From Gammaproteobacteria bacterium (GTDB taxonomy: Bacteria; Pseudomonadota; Gammaproteobacteria; Pseudomonadales; Pseudohongiellaceae), in NCBI GenBank assembly GCA_003514305.1, contig DORE01000132.1:2741-27107 (forward strand): 24,367 nucleotides of DNA, written 5' to 3'. Made by a program: the position numbers and the translations under genes. The notes under the pieces are model-generated. The model saw only the letters and a list, made by a program, of their open reading frames with translations, was not told the DNA's origin and did no database searches. Below, one piece after another: positions 1 to 8,299 of the stretch (positions within the stretch are counted from its first letter, which is position 1; each line of letters starts with the position of its first letter).

Positions 1-547
1 CAATGCGCCCATCCATCATATCAGATGGCGCAACAACATCGGCTCCTGCTTCTGCGTGAGAAAGTGCCTGTTGACAAAGAACTTCGACGGTTGCCTCGTT
101 AATCACGTAGCCACTGTCATCAATAATACCGTCTTGTCCGTGAGTGGTGTAGGGATCAAGTGCTACATCCGTAATAACGCCGAGATCCGGAAAACGAGTT
201 TTCAGGGCGTTTACGGCGTTTTGAACCAGGCCGTCGGGATTGTATGCCTCTTTTCCATCGAGACTCTTGGATTCCTGCTCGACAACAGGAAATAGTGCGA
301 TAGCGGGGATTCCCAGTTGGATGAGTTCTTCGGCCTCTTGCAGGATAAGATCGACACTTAAACGATAGACCTCGGGCATTGAGGGCACCGCCTGCTTTTC
401 GCCAGTCCCCTCTTTGACGAACACCGGGTAGATTAGATCGGCTGTGCTTAACTCTGTTTCGCGCATAAGACGACGTGAGAATTTGTCTCCACGCATCCGT
501 CGCATGCGGGTTAGGGGGAATTTTCTGTCAGTCTGAATATTGGGCAC
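1..547 (-). CDS. hemB: Delta-aminolevulinic acid dehydratase (porphobilinogen synthase), N-terminal part
   Basis: The gene runs off the left edge; about 182 N-terminal residues are visible. HemB condenses two 5-aminolevulinate molecules to porphobilinogen in cytoplasmic haem synthesis. The reading begins with a basic segment containing FPLTRMRRMRG and continues through YPVFVKEG, GIPAIALFPVV and ITDVALDPYTTHGQDG, then AGADVVAPSDMMDGRI, all conserved HemB blocks. The metal loop reads DVALDPYTTHGQDG, with Asp where zinc enzymes have Cys (DVCLCxY type), so this should be a magnesium-type enzyme as in Pseudomonas. The Schiff-base lysines lie beyond the window. I chose GTG at 545-547 because no ATG or GTG precedes it in frame downstream of the promoter at 610-638. 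Its ribosome site is poor, so an internal ATG start is possible. It is divergent from the flavoprotein fusion gene. Confidence 0.95.
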   Translation of the reverse strand, partial: MPNIQTDRKFPLTRMRRMRGDKFSRRLMRETELSTADLIYPVFVKEGTGEKQAVPSMPEVYRLSVDLILQEAEELIQLGIPAIALFPVVEQESKSLDGKEAYNPDGLVQNAVNALKTRFPDLGVITDVALDPYTTHGQDGIIDDSGYVINEATVEVLCQQALSHAEAGADVVAPSDMMDGRI

Positions 548-609
548 GATAGACTCGCTGTAAGGCGATCCTGGTACCAGATCGCTTGTTATCTCAAGAG
601 CTGGGAGAG

Positions 610-638
610 ATTATAGCGTAGTCGTTCAGAGTTACTAA
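610..638 (-). promoter_or_regulatory. Candidate sigma-70 promoter of hemB
   Basis: On the minus strand a perfect -10 box TATAAT (610-615) is preceded, 17 bases upstream, by TTAGTA (633-638), a weak match to TTGACA. It points at hemB and lies about 63 bases from the proposed GTG start. The -10 match is strong; the -35 is not. Confidence 0.5.
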
Positions 639-756
639 CCTGATTTATGCCGATCCCTTTAGCTGAGACTACGACTCGTTGAGCTTCCAGTGGCAATGAT
701 CGGCTTGAAACAAGGATTCAGCGTCCCATGAGTCATTCCGGTTTGAGGTATAAAAT

Positions 757-2895
757 GTGAGTAAAACGAAGATCTCGGTGATTGCCGCCCTCTTTATAAC
801 CCTGGGCTGTTTCTACTTTTTTGATCTCGGGCGATTTATTACGCTCGCATTCGTGCAGTCGCAGATTGTTGCGCTGCAAGAGTTTAAAGAAACAAGCTTT
901 CCGGTCGCAGCAGTCCTGTACTTTTTTGGATACTCGGCGATGTCCGCATTATCAATTCCCGGAGCAGCCATTATTACTCTCCTTGGTGGGGCCGTGTTTG
1001 GATTGTTCTGGGGGACCTTGCTGGTGTCTTTTGCCAGCTCGATTGGCGCCACAACAGCATTTTTGATTTCTCGAGTGCTCTTGCGCGACTGGGTGCAGTC
1101 GCGATTCGCTGAGTCTCTCAAACCCATCAATCAGGGCATCCATAAGGACGGCGGCTTCTACCTCTTTTGTCTGCGCATGGTCCCACTCTTTCCTTTCTTT
1201 TTGGTGAATCTGGCGATGGGTCTCACGTCCATTCGTGTGGGATCGTTTTATCTTATCAGCCAGCTGGGCATGTTGATGGGAACGGTGGTTTACGTTAACG
1301 CAGGTGCAAAGCTGGCTCAGATCACTTCGTTGTCAGGGTTAGTGAGCGTCCCGGTTCTTTTCTCGCTGTTCCTGCTCGGCGTGTTTCCCTTGGCCGGAAA
1401 ATTGATCGTGAATCGGTTGAAAAGCAAAAAGCTAACAAAGCAGTATCCCCGGCCAAGAAAGTTTGAAGCAAATGTTGTGGTGATAGGAGGAGGATCTGCA
1501 GGGCTGGTTGCCGCAATCATCGCATCAGGCTCGAAGGCAAAGACCGTACTTATTGAAAACCACAAGATGGGCGGCGACTGTCTCAATACCGGTTGCGTGC
1601 CAAGTAAGTCTCTGATTCGTAGTGGCCGCATCATGTCTTACATTCGAAGAGCTGAGGAATTCGGACTCGCAGGTGCTACCGCGCAAGTCGACTTTGCCGC
1701 GATTATGGAGCGGGTGCAACGGGTTATTAAAACTATCGAACCTCACGATTCAGTTGAGCGGTTCACATCGCTTGGTGTTGAATGTGTACAAGGTGAAGCC
1801 TTGATAAAAACTCCTTATGAAGTCGTGGTTGGAGAACGCACTATCACGACACGATCAATAATTGTTGCTACCGGCGCGCGCCCCCGGATACCGGAGATCG
1901 CAGGCCTCGAAGATGTTGGCTTTCTGACTTCCGATACCATATGGGGACTTCGAGAGCTGCCAAAACGGCTTCTTGTCGTGGGCGCCGGGCCTATAGGCTG
2001 TGAACTGGCACAGGCGTTCAGTTATCTTGGCTCGCAAGTGACTCAGGTCGACATGGCTGATCGCATAATGCCGAGGGAAGACGCTGAAGTGTCAGCAGCG
2101 GTTTTAACGCAATTCAAAAAAGATGGCATCACTGTGCTGTCTCGGCATCGTTTGCTCCGTTTCTCTGCTGAGAACGGAAAGAAAACTCTTGAAATGGAGC
2201 ACGATGGCGAGATAAGAATATTCCAATTCGACGAGGTTTTAATAGCGGTCGGGCGTAAGCCAAATACTGAAGATTTCGGTTTGCAAGAGCTGGGTATTGC
2301 TCTGACTCCTTCCGGGACGATCGAGATAAATAATGCTATGCAGACGTCTTATTCGAATATTTATGCTTGTGGTGATGTTGCAGGCCCTTATCAGTTTACG
2401 CACATGGCTTCTTTTCAGGCTTATTTTGCCTCCGTGAATGCCGTGCTCGGAGGGCTTTGGCGTTTGCGTGCTAACTATCGGGCAGTGCCGTGGGCAATAT
2501 TCACTTACCCGGAAGTGGCGCGTGTGGGATTGAGTGAACAGGAAGCGCATGAACGACGTGTGGACTATGAGTTAACGCGCTATGGAATGGATCGTCATGA
2601 TCGGGCACTGGCAGATGGTGAAGCGCAAGGGTTTGTCAAAGTGTTGACTGCTCCTGGCACAGACAGGATTCTGGGTGCAACTATTGTGGGCTACCACGCT
2701 GGCGAACTCATCGGAGAGTTCGTATTTGCCATGACCCATGGCTTGGGCTTAAAGAAGATTTCCGCCGTTACTCACATTTATCCGACTTTTTCTGAATCCA
2801 ATAAATTCGTAGCCAATGCGTGGCGAAGCGCTCGCCTACCTGAAAAGTACCTTTCCTACATGGAGCGCTTTTTTCAATGGCAAAGACGAGGTTAG
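757..2895 (+). CDS. Fusion of TVP38/DedA-type membrane domain and mercuric-reductase-like FAD/NAD(P) oxidoreductase
   Basis: 712 residues in two parts. Residues 1 to about 225 are hydrophobic with several membrane helices and the SNARE-associated/VTT pattern (FGLFWGTLLVSFASSIGA, then RMVPLFPFFLVNLAMG), as in TVP38/TMEM64 and DedA proteins. Residues from about 240 are a class I pyridine nucleotide-disulfide oxidoreductase: FAD-binding VVIGGGSAG near 244, redox-active C275-x4-C280 in GGDCLNTGCVPSKS, NAD(P)-binding VVGAGPIGCE near 408, FAD-contacting YACGDVAG, and a C-terminal dimer motif HIYPTFSE from H673. The flavoprotein part should face the cytoplasm, tethered to the inner membrane. The substrate is unknown; the extra cysteines that bind mercury in MerA are not seen. 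The start is GTG at 757 with GAGG seven bases upstream. This fusion is known from other proteobacteria and cyanobacteria, so it is not an assembly artefact. It is convergent with gshA, with 17 bases between them. Confidence 0.9.
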   Translation: MSKTKISVIAALFITLGCFYFFDLGRFITLAFVQSQIVALQEFKETSFPVAAVLYFFGYSAMSALSIPGAAIITLLGGAVFGLFWGTLLVSFASSIGATTAFLISRVLLRDWVQSRFAESLKPINQGIHKDGGFYLFCLRMVPLFPFFLVNLAMGLTSIRVGSFYLISQLGMLMGTVVYVNAGAKLAQITSLSGLVSVPVLFSLFLLGVFPLAGKLIVNRLKSKKLTKQYPRPRKFEANVVVIGGGSAGLVAAIIASGSKAKTVLIENHKMGGDCLNTGCVPSKSLIRSGRIMSYIRRAEEFGLAGATAQVDFAAIMERVQRVIKTIEPHDSVERFTSLGVECVQGEALIKTPYEVVVGERTITTRSIIVATGARPRIPEIAGLEDVGFLTSDTIWGLRELPKRLLVVGAGPIGCELAQAFSYLGSQVTQVDMADRIMPREDAEVSAAVLTQFKKDGITVLSRHRLLRFSAENGKKTLEMEHDGEIRIFQFDEVLIAVGRKPNTEDFGLQELGIALTPSGTIEINNAMQTSYSNIYACGDVAGPYQFTHMASFQAYFASVNAVLGGLWRLRANYRAVPWAIFTYPEVARVGLSEQEAHERRVDYELTRYGMDRHDRALADGEAQGFVKVLTAPGTDRILGATIVGYHAGELIGEFVFAMTHGLGLKKISAVTHIYPTFSESNKFVANAWRSARLPEKYLSYMERFFQWQRRG

Positions 2896-2912
2896 CAGAT
2901 AAACAAAATTAG

Positions 2913-4481
2913 TCAGCCTCTGTTCCATTCAGCGAGATAGCTCTCAAAATTAAGCGTGTCATTGGCTTCGATTTCAGCCTGCCTCTTGAGAGAGCGTTTG
3001 CTTGCATTTATAAAGCCCATGAGTGCGCCTTTGTTCAGGCGATCTCCAAGAAGTTCCTTTTTAATAATTTTTGACCTTTCGATTGAAAAATCAGAAAAAG
3101 ACAAGCCGTATTCTCTCATTTCTTTAAGCATCTGTCCGGAAGGCGTGAGATCTGGATCTGCAACCTTTGCTCGCTGTTTGCTAACTGCACTATTATAACC
3201 TTTCTCACGATGGCAGTAATTCAGTATTGTGCTACTGTGATAAATTTCATCAAGCAATGATTCGGCCCAAACCCTCATAGATATATCTCGCCCGGCTTGA
3301 GATAGCGTCAGCTTGGGATCGCGGCCGTATTCAACGACCAGGTCTAGGTTTTTTGCGACTTCGAAGAACTCGCTTTGATTGCATTGCGGGCTATCGTCGA
3401 GCAGACAGTGAAGCAGGAAGCTGTCAAGGAATTTGATTTGTTCCGAGTCGACTCCTAAAGGAAGGAACGGGTTCAGGTCAAGCGCTCGCACTTCGACATA
3501 CTCTATACCGTCCTCGATCAACCCATCCAGTGGTTTAGTGCCACTATGCACATTTCGCTTGGGACGGATGGTAGAGTAGAACTCATTTTCTAACTGCAGC
3601 AAATTGGCGTTAATCTGCACCGGTTGATCGTCGCTTTTGCGACTTATTGCCTCATAATCCGAAAAAGGCGTGTGCATTGCGCTTTTGAGACACTCTACAT
3701 AGGCGTTCAAGTCGTTGTAGCAAACAAATAGGGATTTTTGCGCCTCACTTTTGTAACCGAGGCTGCCCATGCGTAAACAGGTTGCGTTCGGGAGATAAAG
3801 ACTACAGTCATCAAATTCTTTCAGCGAATGCTCTCGGCCCTGCACGAAGCTTTTGGAAGCCGCTGGGGAAGCTCCAAAAAGATAGACCAGTAGCCAGGAG
3901 AATCGATGAAAGTTTCGGATTAGGTGCAAATAACGTGAAGTTTTGAAATCTGTTAAGGACTCCTGGCTTCCACATATCTCTCTAAACGGCTGCCAGAATG
4001 AGTCGGGCATTGAAAAATTATAGTGCAAGCCTGCGACGACCTGCATGATGCTGCCGTAACGATGATGCAATCCCCTTCGGTATAGGGTTTTCATCCGACC
4101 GATATTGGATGAGCCATACTGAGCTATTGGTATCTCTGTATCTGGGTTTAATGGGCACGGCATACTGCACACCCAGAACATTTCTTGCCCCTCGAGATTC
4201 TGCAGAGAGAAGCGATGAATGTTTTCCAGCATATCCAGGCAATCTTGGATGCCGGCATAAGCCGGGGTGATGAATTCGAGTAGTGACTCTGAGAAATCGG
4301 TGGTGATGTAAGGGTTAGTGAGTGCGGACCCCAAGGCCTGAGGATGTTGACGAGTGGAGATGCTTCCCGTTGGTGAAATCCGCAAACACTCCTTCTCGAT
4401 CCCGCGCTGAATGCCGCCCCAGGCCTGTTTGAATTCAGGTAATTTATATCGATCGAGGCTGGCTTGAATAATTTCTGACAT
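2913..4481 (-). CDS. gshA: Glutamate-cysteine ligase
   Basis: ATP-dependent ligation of L-glutamate and L-cysteine to gamma-glutamylcysteine, the first step of glutathione synthesis, in the cytoplasm. The protein matches the E. coli GshA family throughout: GIQRGIEKECLR near the N-terminus, then ALGSALTNPYITTDFSE, LLEFITPAY, SMPCPLNPDTEIPIAQYGSS, GLHYNFSMP, and EYVEVRALDLNPF in the C-terminal half. The frame is open back to an ATG at 4532, which would add 17 residues, but that ATG has no ribosome site. The ATG at 4481 has AGAGGG four bases upstream and gives 522 residues, close to the 518 of E. coli. It lies downstream of hslR on the same strand, with a 98-base gap in which no convincing promoter is visible. 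The two may be co-transcribed. Confidence 0.95.
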   Translation of the reverse strand: MSEIIQASLDRYKLPEFKQAWGGIQRGIEKECLRISPTGSISTRQHPQALGSALTNPYITTDFSESLLEFITPAYAGIQDCLDMLENIHRFSLQNLEGQEMFWVCSMPCPLNPDTEIPIAQYGSSNIGRMKTLYRRGLHHRYGSIMQVVAGLHYNFSMPDSFWQPFREICGSQESLTDFKTSRYLHLIRNFHRFSWLLVYLFGASPAASKSFVQGREHSLKEFDDCSLYLPNATCLRMGSLGYKSEAQKSLFVCYNDLNAYVECLKSAMHTPFSDYEAISRKSDDQPVQINANLLQLENEFYSTIRPKRNVHSGTKPLDGLIEDGIEYVEVRALDLNPFLPLGVDSEQIKFLDSFLLHCLLDDSPQCNQSEFFEVAKNLDLVVEYGRDPKLTLSQAGRDISMRVWAESLLDEIYHSSTILNYCHREKGYNSAVSKQRAKVADPDLTPSGQMLKEMREYGLSFSDFSIERSKIIKKELLGDRLNKGALMGFINASKRSLKRQAEIEANDTLNFESYLAEWNRG

Positions 4482-4579
4482 GCATCCCTCTGCCACGCTG
4501 ACCGAACGAAAGTCGGTGACAGCACATTCCATAATAAATGACTATGGCTCTATGAACCACCTGCCAGCAATTGTTTTGC

Positions 4580-4999
4580 TCAGTCTTCTTCGATTTGCTT
4601 GAATCGCTTAATCAATCGCCGTTGTTTCTTATTAGGGCGAGTGGGTGATGGCCAGTGGCTTGATTGTGCTTTGCGTTGAGCCGCTCGCTCTTCGCGGTGC
4701 TTGATGCTCTCTGTTGTTTCTTCGTAGAGAGACTGCGCTTCCTGCGCGCTCCGACGCCTATCTGAAAGCTTGGTCACTATCACGGTTTTTTCATCGAAGC
4801 CTTGCCGGAGGGAAATGCGGGTGCCAAGGGCGATTTCTTTGCTGGGTTTGCTGCGCATCCCATCACAATGCACTTTTCCTCCCTCAACCGATTGTTTGGC
4901 AATCGCGCGAGTTTTGTAAAAACGCGCTGCCCATAGCCACTTGTCGAGTCTGACTCTCGCTGGCGCGTTGGTTACTGATTCGGAAGAGGACTTGGGCAT
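4580..4999 (-). CDS. hslR: Heat shock protein 15, S4-domain RNA-binding protein
   Basis: 139 residues. Hsp15 binds free 50S subunits that carry a stalled nascent chain and helps recycle them after heat stress. The S4 RNA-binding domain starts at RVRLDKWLWAARFYKTRA and continues through GGKVHCDGMRSKPSKEI. It is followed by the typical family tail, an Arg/Lys-rich helix ending in KKQRRLIKRFKQIEED. Length and architecture are as expected for HslR. The ATG at 4999 has no good Shine-Dalgarno sequence. Later in-frame starts would cut only the serine-rich leader, so the true start is slightly uncertain. No heat-shock (sigma-32) promoter was recognised upstream. It is divergent from cysQ across a 463-base spacer and precedes gshA. 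Confidence 0.9.
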   Translation of the reverse strand: MPKSSSESVTNAPARVRLDKWLWAARFYKTRAIAKQSVEGGKVHCDGMRSKPSKEIALGTRISLRQGFDEKTVIVTKLSDRRRSAQEAQSLYEETTESIKHREERAAQRKAQSSHWPSPTRPNKKQRRLIKRFKQIEED

Positions 5000-5116
5000 T
5001 GAAGGAAAACCTGAGTGTAGAGACGGTTTTTATGTCCTGGTTCGCGGCAGCTCTACAGGCTGCAAACCCAGCTTTGCGGATTTCTCGACTGTTTTACAGG
5101 GAATTTCGACTTGCGT

Positions 5117-5141
5117 CACGTGGATATTAATATGTTACGTG
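5117..5141. repeat. Imperfect palindrome, operator-like
   Basis: CACGT at 5117-5121 and ACGTG at 5137-5141 are inverted copies flanking the perfect palindrome ATATTAATAT. The outer and inner symmetry centres differ by half a base, so the whole is slightly asymmetric. Its place in the divergent hslR/cysQ spacer suggests a regulator site; no protein can be named. Confidence 0.35.
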
Positions 5142-5377
5142 TCATGAGCGTCAGCGCCTGTTCGTTCGTGACTACTTGTTTTTCCCCAAGTGTTGAAGCG
5201 CTAGGTGCAGCCAGTAAAGTTTGTTGAACTGACGGTCTGAAGGGGGCCTGTCCATGCTATGTCTGCCGTTATTTCCGCATCATATCAAGGAAGTATCATT
5301 GTACAGAAGCTCGCTGCAGGATTTATCGTAATCTAGCTGCCAAAGATGAAAGGGATGTATCCTGATGTAACAGCCTG

Positions 5378-5396
5378 TTGCGGAGATCTCCCGCAA
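5378..5396. promoter_or_regulatory. Dyad upstream of cysQ
   Basis: TTGCGGAGATCTCCCGCAA has 6-bp arms TTGCGG/CCGCAA around a core containing the perfect 10-bp palindrome GGAGATCTCC, with one extra C. It ends 66 bases before the cysQ start and overlaps the region where its promoter should lie, so it may be an operator or an RNA hairpin. This reading rests on symmetry only. Confidence 0.35.
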
Positions 5397-5462
5397 GCTT
5401 GGCAAACATAGAGAACTTGGTGCAAGATTCACTCGCTCTTTTCGGGCAGCCGGGAGGCTCAG

Positions 5463-6287
5463 ATGGAATACCCAGCACAGCTTCAAACCATGCACGAAAT
5501 CGCATATGCCGCAGGACAGCAGATTATGCGGATATATGAAAGTGGTTCGCCAGTTGAGGTTGCCGCTAAAGACGACGAGTCGCCCCTCACGGAAGCCGAT
5601 CGCAGGGCGCATCACCTGATTGTTGATAAACTTTCTGACTTGTCTCAACGGTTCCCAATATTGTCTGAAGAGAGTGAAGAGATCAGCTATTCGGAAAGAA
5701 GCGGTTGGCAGACCTACTGGTTGGTCGACCCGCTCGATGGCACCAAGGAGTTCATCAGTCGGAACGGCGAATTCACAGTAAACATCGCGTTGGTTGAAAA
5801 CGGCATCGCTCGCGCAGGCGTCGTTCATGTGCCAGTCTCAGGGTTAAGCTACATCGGTGAGCTTGGCTATGGTGCTTGGAAAATTCAATCGGGTGCTACG
5901 GCGGAGCGGATCTCTTCAAAAGAGATGACGCTCGGTAATCAATGCCTTCGCGTAGTTGCTAGCCGTAGTCATCTGGGTGAGCGCGAGCAGCGGATCGTAG
6001 CCCGACTACGCGAGCGCTTTGCTGATCTCGAAATCGTTAACATGGGCAGCTCGCTAAAGTTCTGCTTACTGGCAGAGGGTAAAGCTGATTTCTACCCTCG
6101 TCTGTCACCCACAAGCGAGTGGGATACAGCAGCAGCCCACGCAGTGCTGAGAGCAGCGGGCGGTGACGTAGTGACTGCGGATTTTCTCCCGCTTCGGTAC
6201 AACCAAAAAGCGGAATTACGAAATCCTCATTTCATGGCCATAGCGGATGCTAGCTTTGATTGGCGTGACATGTTGCATAATTTATGA
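5463..6287 (+). CDS. cysQ: 3'(2'),5'-bisphosphate nucleotidase
   Basis: 274 residues of the inositol-monophosphatase superfamily. CysQ hydrolyses 3'-phosphoadenosine 5'-phosphate to AMP, removing the by-product of sulfate assimilation and of acyl-carrier-protein loading; it is Mg2+ dependent and cytoplasmic. Metal-site residues are in place: SEES near residue 70, WLVDPLDGTKEF with D89 and D92, and the C-terminal motif SEWDTAAAHAVL with D221. Length is standard. The ATG has GGGAGG seven bases upstream. The stop overlaps an ATG as ATGA at 6284, but the true start of the next gene is probably 6401. It is the first gene of the forward group that also contains the DUF885 lipoprotein and the serine hydrolase; no functional link among them is obvious. 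Confidence 0.93.
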   Translation: MEYPAQLQTMHEIAYAAGQQIMRIYESGSPVEVAAKDDESPLTEADRRAHHLIVDKLSDLSQRFPILSEESEEISYSERSGWQTYWLVDPLDGTKEFISRNGEFTVNIALVENGIARAGVVHVPVSGLSYIGELGYGAWKIQSGATAERISSKEMTLGNQCLRVVASRSHLGEREQRIVARLRERFADLEIVNMGSSLKFCLLAEGKADFYPRLSPTSEWDTAAAHAVLRAAGGDVVTADFLPLRYNQKAELRNPHFMAIADASFDWRDMLHNL

Positions 6288-6400
6288 AGCCGAGTGTATG
6301 CCGAGCAGGCAGCCCTGGACAGCTGAGATCAAACGCGATAGCGTCCGCGTTTTGCTTTTCCTCAGGCCAACTTCTCGATCAAAAGAAGGATACTTCTATC

Positions 6401-8287
6401 ATGGCTCGTTTCTCCTCCGTATTGTTGTGGTCAACCCTGCTTGTCGCCTGCGGTGATGCGCCAACCAATTCCCCGGTGGGTACTACTTCAGAGTTTGGGC
6501 CAGTCAGAGAGATGACTGAGACTGAACTGCTAAATATTTGGTTGGATGAGCAGTACGAGCAGCAACTAGATTTTAGCCCGCAGACTCGTAGCATATTGGG
6601 TGACAAAACTGACTACGATCAACTGAATGATGTCACTTTTGGAGCCCAGAAGCGGCGACTCGACTGGCGGCGCCAGAGTGTGGCCATCATGCGAAGCGAA
6701 TTCGATTATCAGGCGCTTGATGATGATGGGAAACTGTCCTTCGACATGTGGGAGTATGCCCTGAAGCAGGAAGAGTCGGCTGATCCCTACCATAATTACG
6801 GTTACATCTTTGGTCGTGGTGGTCCTCATGCGTCACTGCCCAGCTTTATGATCAGTTTTCATCGTGTCGACGAAGAGGCCGACCTTGAGGCCTATCTGTC
6901 TCGTCTAGCGCAGATCGATCGGGTGCTTGGCGACCTACTCGATCTCAGCAAAGAGCAGGCAGTTGCAGGTATTCGTCAGCCACGCTTTAACTATGAGTTT
7001 GCGCTGGAAGAGATCAACCGGGTCACCGCTGGTGTGCCCTTCAACAGTAGCGACAGTTCACCAAATTCTCCGATCTGGGAAGACTTTCAGGGCAAGGTAA
7101 ATCAACTTGTTCGTACTTCAAAGCTGGATGAGGAATCCGCGCAGACCTATTTAGTGCGTGCGAGGGAAATTCTGTCCGGTGAGTTTCTGGCTGCTTACGA
7201 AGAATTGCGGGCTTGGCTTGAGCAGGACATAGCTTTTGCGGCTGATCAGCCGCAAGGTGTATGGGCACTGCCGGACGGCGATAACTATTACAATCAGCGT
7301 ATCTCTCAAATGACGACTCTTGACTTGACCGCTGACGAAATTCACAGCATCGGTCTTGCAGAAGTTGATCGATTGCTGTCGGAAATGGAATCAGTCAAGC
7401 AGCAGACCGATTTTGAGGGTTCCCTGCAGGAATTCTTTCTCTTCGTCAGGGAAGATGAACAATTCTACTTCCCCAACACTGAAGAGGGCCGACAGGAATA
7501 CCTTGAGGCCAACAATGAATATTTGGACTTTATATTTGAGCGCTTGCCTGACTATTTTGGTCGACTGCCCAGAGCATCGCTTGTCGTTAAGCGAGTTGAA
7601 TCTTTTCGGGAACAGCCTGGGGCGGCACAGCACTACCGTCAGGGCGCTCCTGATGGATCCCGACCTGGCGTGTTTTATTCTCACATGAGTGATATGTCGA
7701 CTTTGGCTAAATGGCAGATCGAAGACATTGCTTATCATGAGGGTAATCCTGGTCATCACATGCAAATTTCCATCCAGCAGGAATTGGCTGACGTGCCGCG
7801 GTTTCGGACCCAGTATCGAACTACGGCTTACACTGAAGGATGGGGTCTGTATTCTGAGTGGCTGGCGAAGGAAATGGGTGGCTTTCAGGACCCGTACTCC
7901 GATTTCGGCCGTCTGGCAGGTGAGATCTGGCGGGCGGTTCGCCTTGTGGTAGATACCGGTATTCATGCAAAGCGCTGGAGTGAGGAACGGGCCGTTCAGT
8001 ATTTTCTGGATAATTCGCCTATCCCAGAAGGTGCCGTACGTTCGGAGGTAAAACGCTATTTCTCAACTCCTGGTCAAGCAACAGCATACAAAATTGGCAT
8101 GCTGAATTTTCAACAAGCAAGAACACGAGCGGAAACTGCTCTGGGCGCAGGGTTTGATGTGCGAGCGTTTCACGATACAGTGCTCAGTGCCGGAGCAGTC
8201 CCGATGCCGATGATGCACGCCAGAGTAGAGCGTTGGATAGAAGGTCAGCTGGCTACGAGCTCAGTGGATCCGTTAGGTTCGCTATAG
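6401..8287 (+). CDS. DUF885 family lipoprotein, putative zinc metallopeptidase
   Basis: 628 residues from the ATG at 6401. The frame is open back to 6284, but the 6401 start has AGAAGGA ten bases upstream and begins a clear lipoprotein signal, MARFSSVLLWSTLLVACGDA, with lipobox LVAC and the lipidated Cys at residue 18. The protein should be anchored in the periplasm or outer membrane. The body matches DUF885: a YHEGNPGHHMQ motif (H446, E447, H452) resembling a zinc-binding H-E-x-x-x-x-x-H site, and YTEGWGLYSEW with E479 as a likely third ligand. The fold is predicted to be gluzincin-like. Substrates of most DUF885 proteins are not established. A 113-base gap follows cysQ, and the serine hydrolase begins 12 bases after the stop, so these two secreted hydrolases are very likely co-expressed. 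Confidence 0.88.
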   Translation: MARFSSVLLWSTLLVACGDAPTNSPVGTTSEFGPVREMTETELLNIWLDEQYEQQLDFSPQTRSILGDKTDYDQLNDVTFGAQKRRLDWRRQSVAIMRSEFDYQALDDDGKLSFDMWEYALKQEESADPYHNYGYIFGRGGPHASLPSFMISFHRVDEEADLEAYLSRLAQIDRVLGDLLDLSKEQAVAGIRQPRFNYEFALEEINRVTAGVPFNSSDSSPNSPIWEDFQGKVNQLVRTSKLDEESAQTYLVRAREILSGEFLAAYEELRAWLEQDIAFAADQPQGVWALPDGDNYYNQRISQMTTLDLTADEIHSIGLAEVDRLLSEMESVKQQTDFEGSLQEFFLFVREDEQFYFPNTEEGRQEYLEANNEYLDFIFERLPDYFGRLPRASLVVKRVESFREQPGAAQHYRQGAPDGSRPGVFYSHMSDMSTLAKWQIEDIAYHEGNPGHHMQISIQQELADVPRFRTQYRTTAYTEGWGLYSEWLAKEMGGFQDPYSDFGRLAGEIWRAVRLVVDTGIHAKRWSEERAVQYFLDNSPIPEGAVRSEVKRYFSTPGQATAYKIGMLNFQQARTRAETALGAGFDVRAFHDTVLSAGAVPMPMMHARVERWIEGQLATSSVDPLGSL

Positions 8288-8299
8288 CTGGGCGAGACG

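Larger units (their letters stand above)
5000..5462. other. 463-bp divergent spacer between hslR and cysQ
   Basis: No convincing gene is visible. Two dyad structures are annotated separately (5117-5141 and 5378-5396). A 25-codon frame at 5254-5331 starts with ATG behind AGGGGG seven bases upstream; it could be a leader peptide but has no other support. A weak promoter-like pair TTGGCA (5399-5404) and CAAGAT (5423-5428) points at cysQ. Confidence 0.6.

Noticed and set aside
56..295. Forward open frame of 79 codons at the left edge
   Set aside because: It is the antisense shadow of hemB, whose conserved motifs are read on the minus strand.
4481..4532. gshA start at the upstream ATG 4532
   Set aside because: No ribosome site precedes it, and ATG 4481 with AGAGGG gives the usual family length.
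5254..5331. 25-codon frame behind AGGGGG upstream of cysQ
   Set aside because: A good ribosome site alone is not enough. No amino-acid run or attenuator pairing suggests a leader peptide.
5280..5828. Minus-strand frame of 182 codons over the cysQ start
   Set aside because: It is antisense to cysQ, which has a ribosome site and all metal-binding motifs; the minus translation has no recognisable features.
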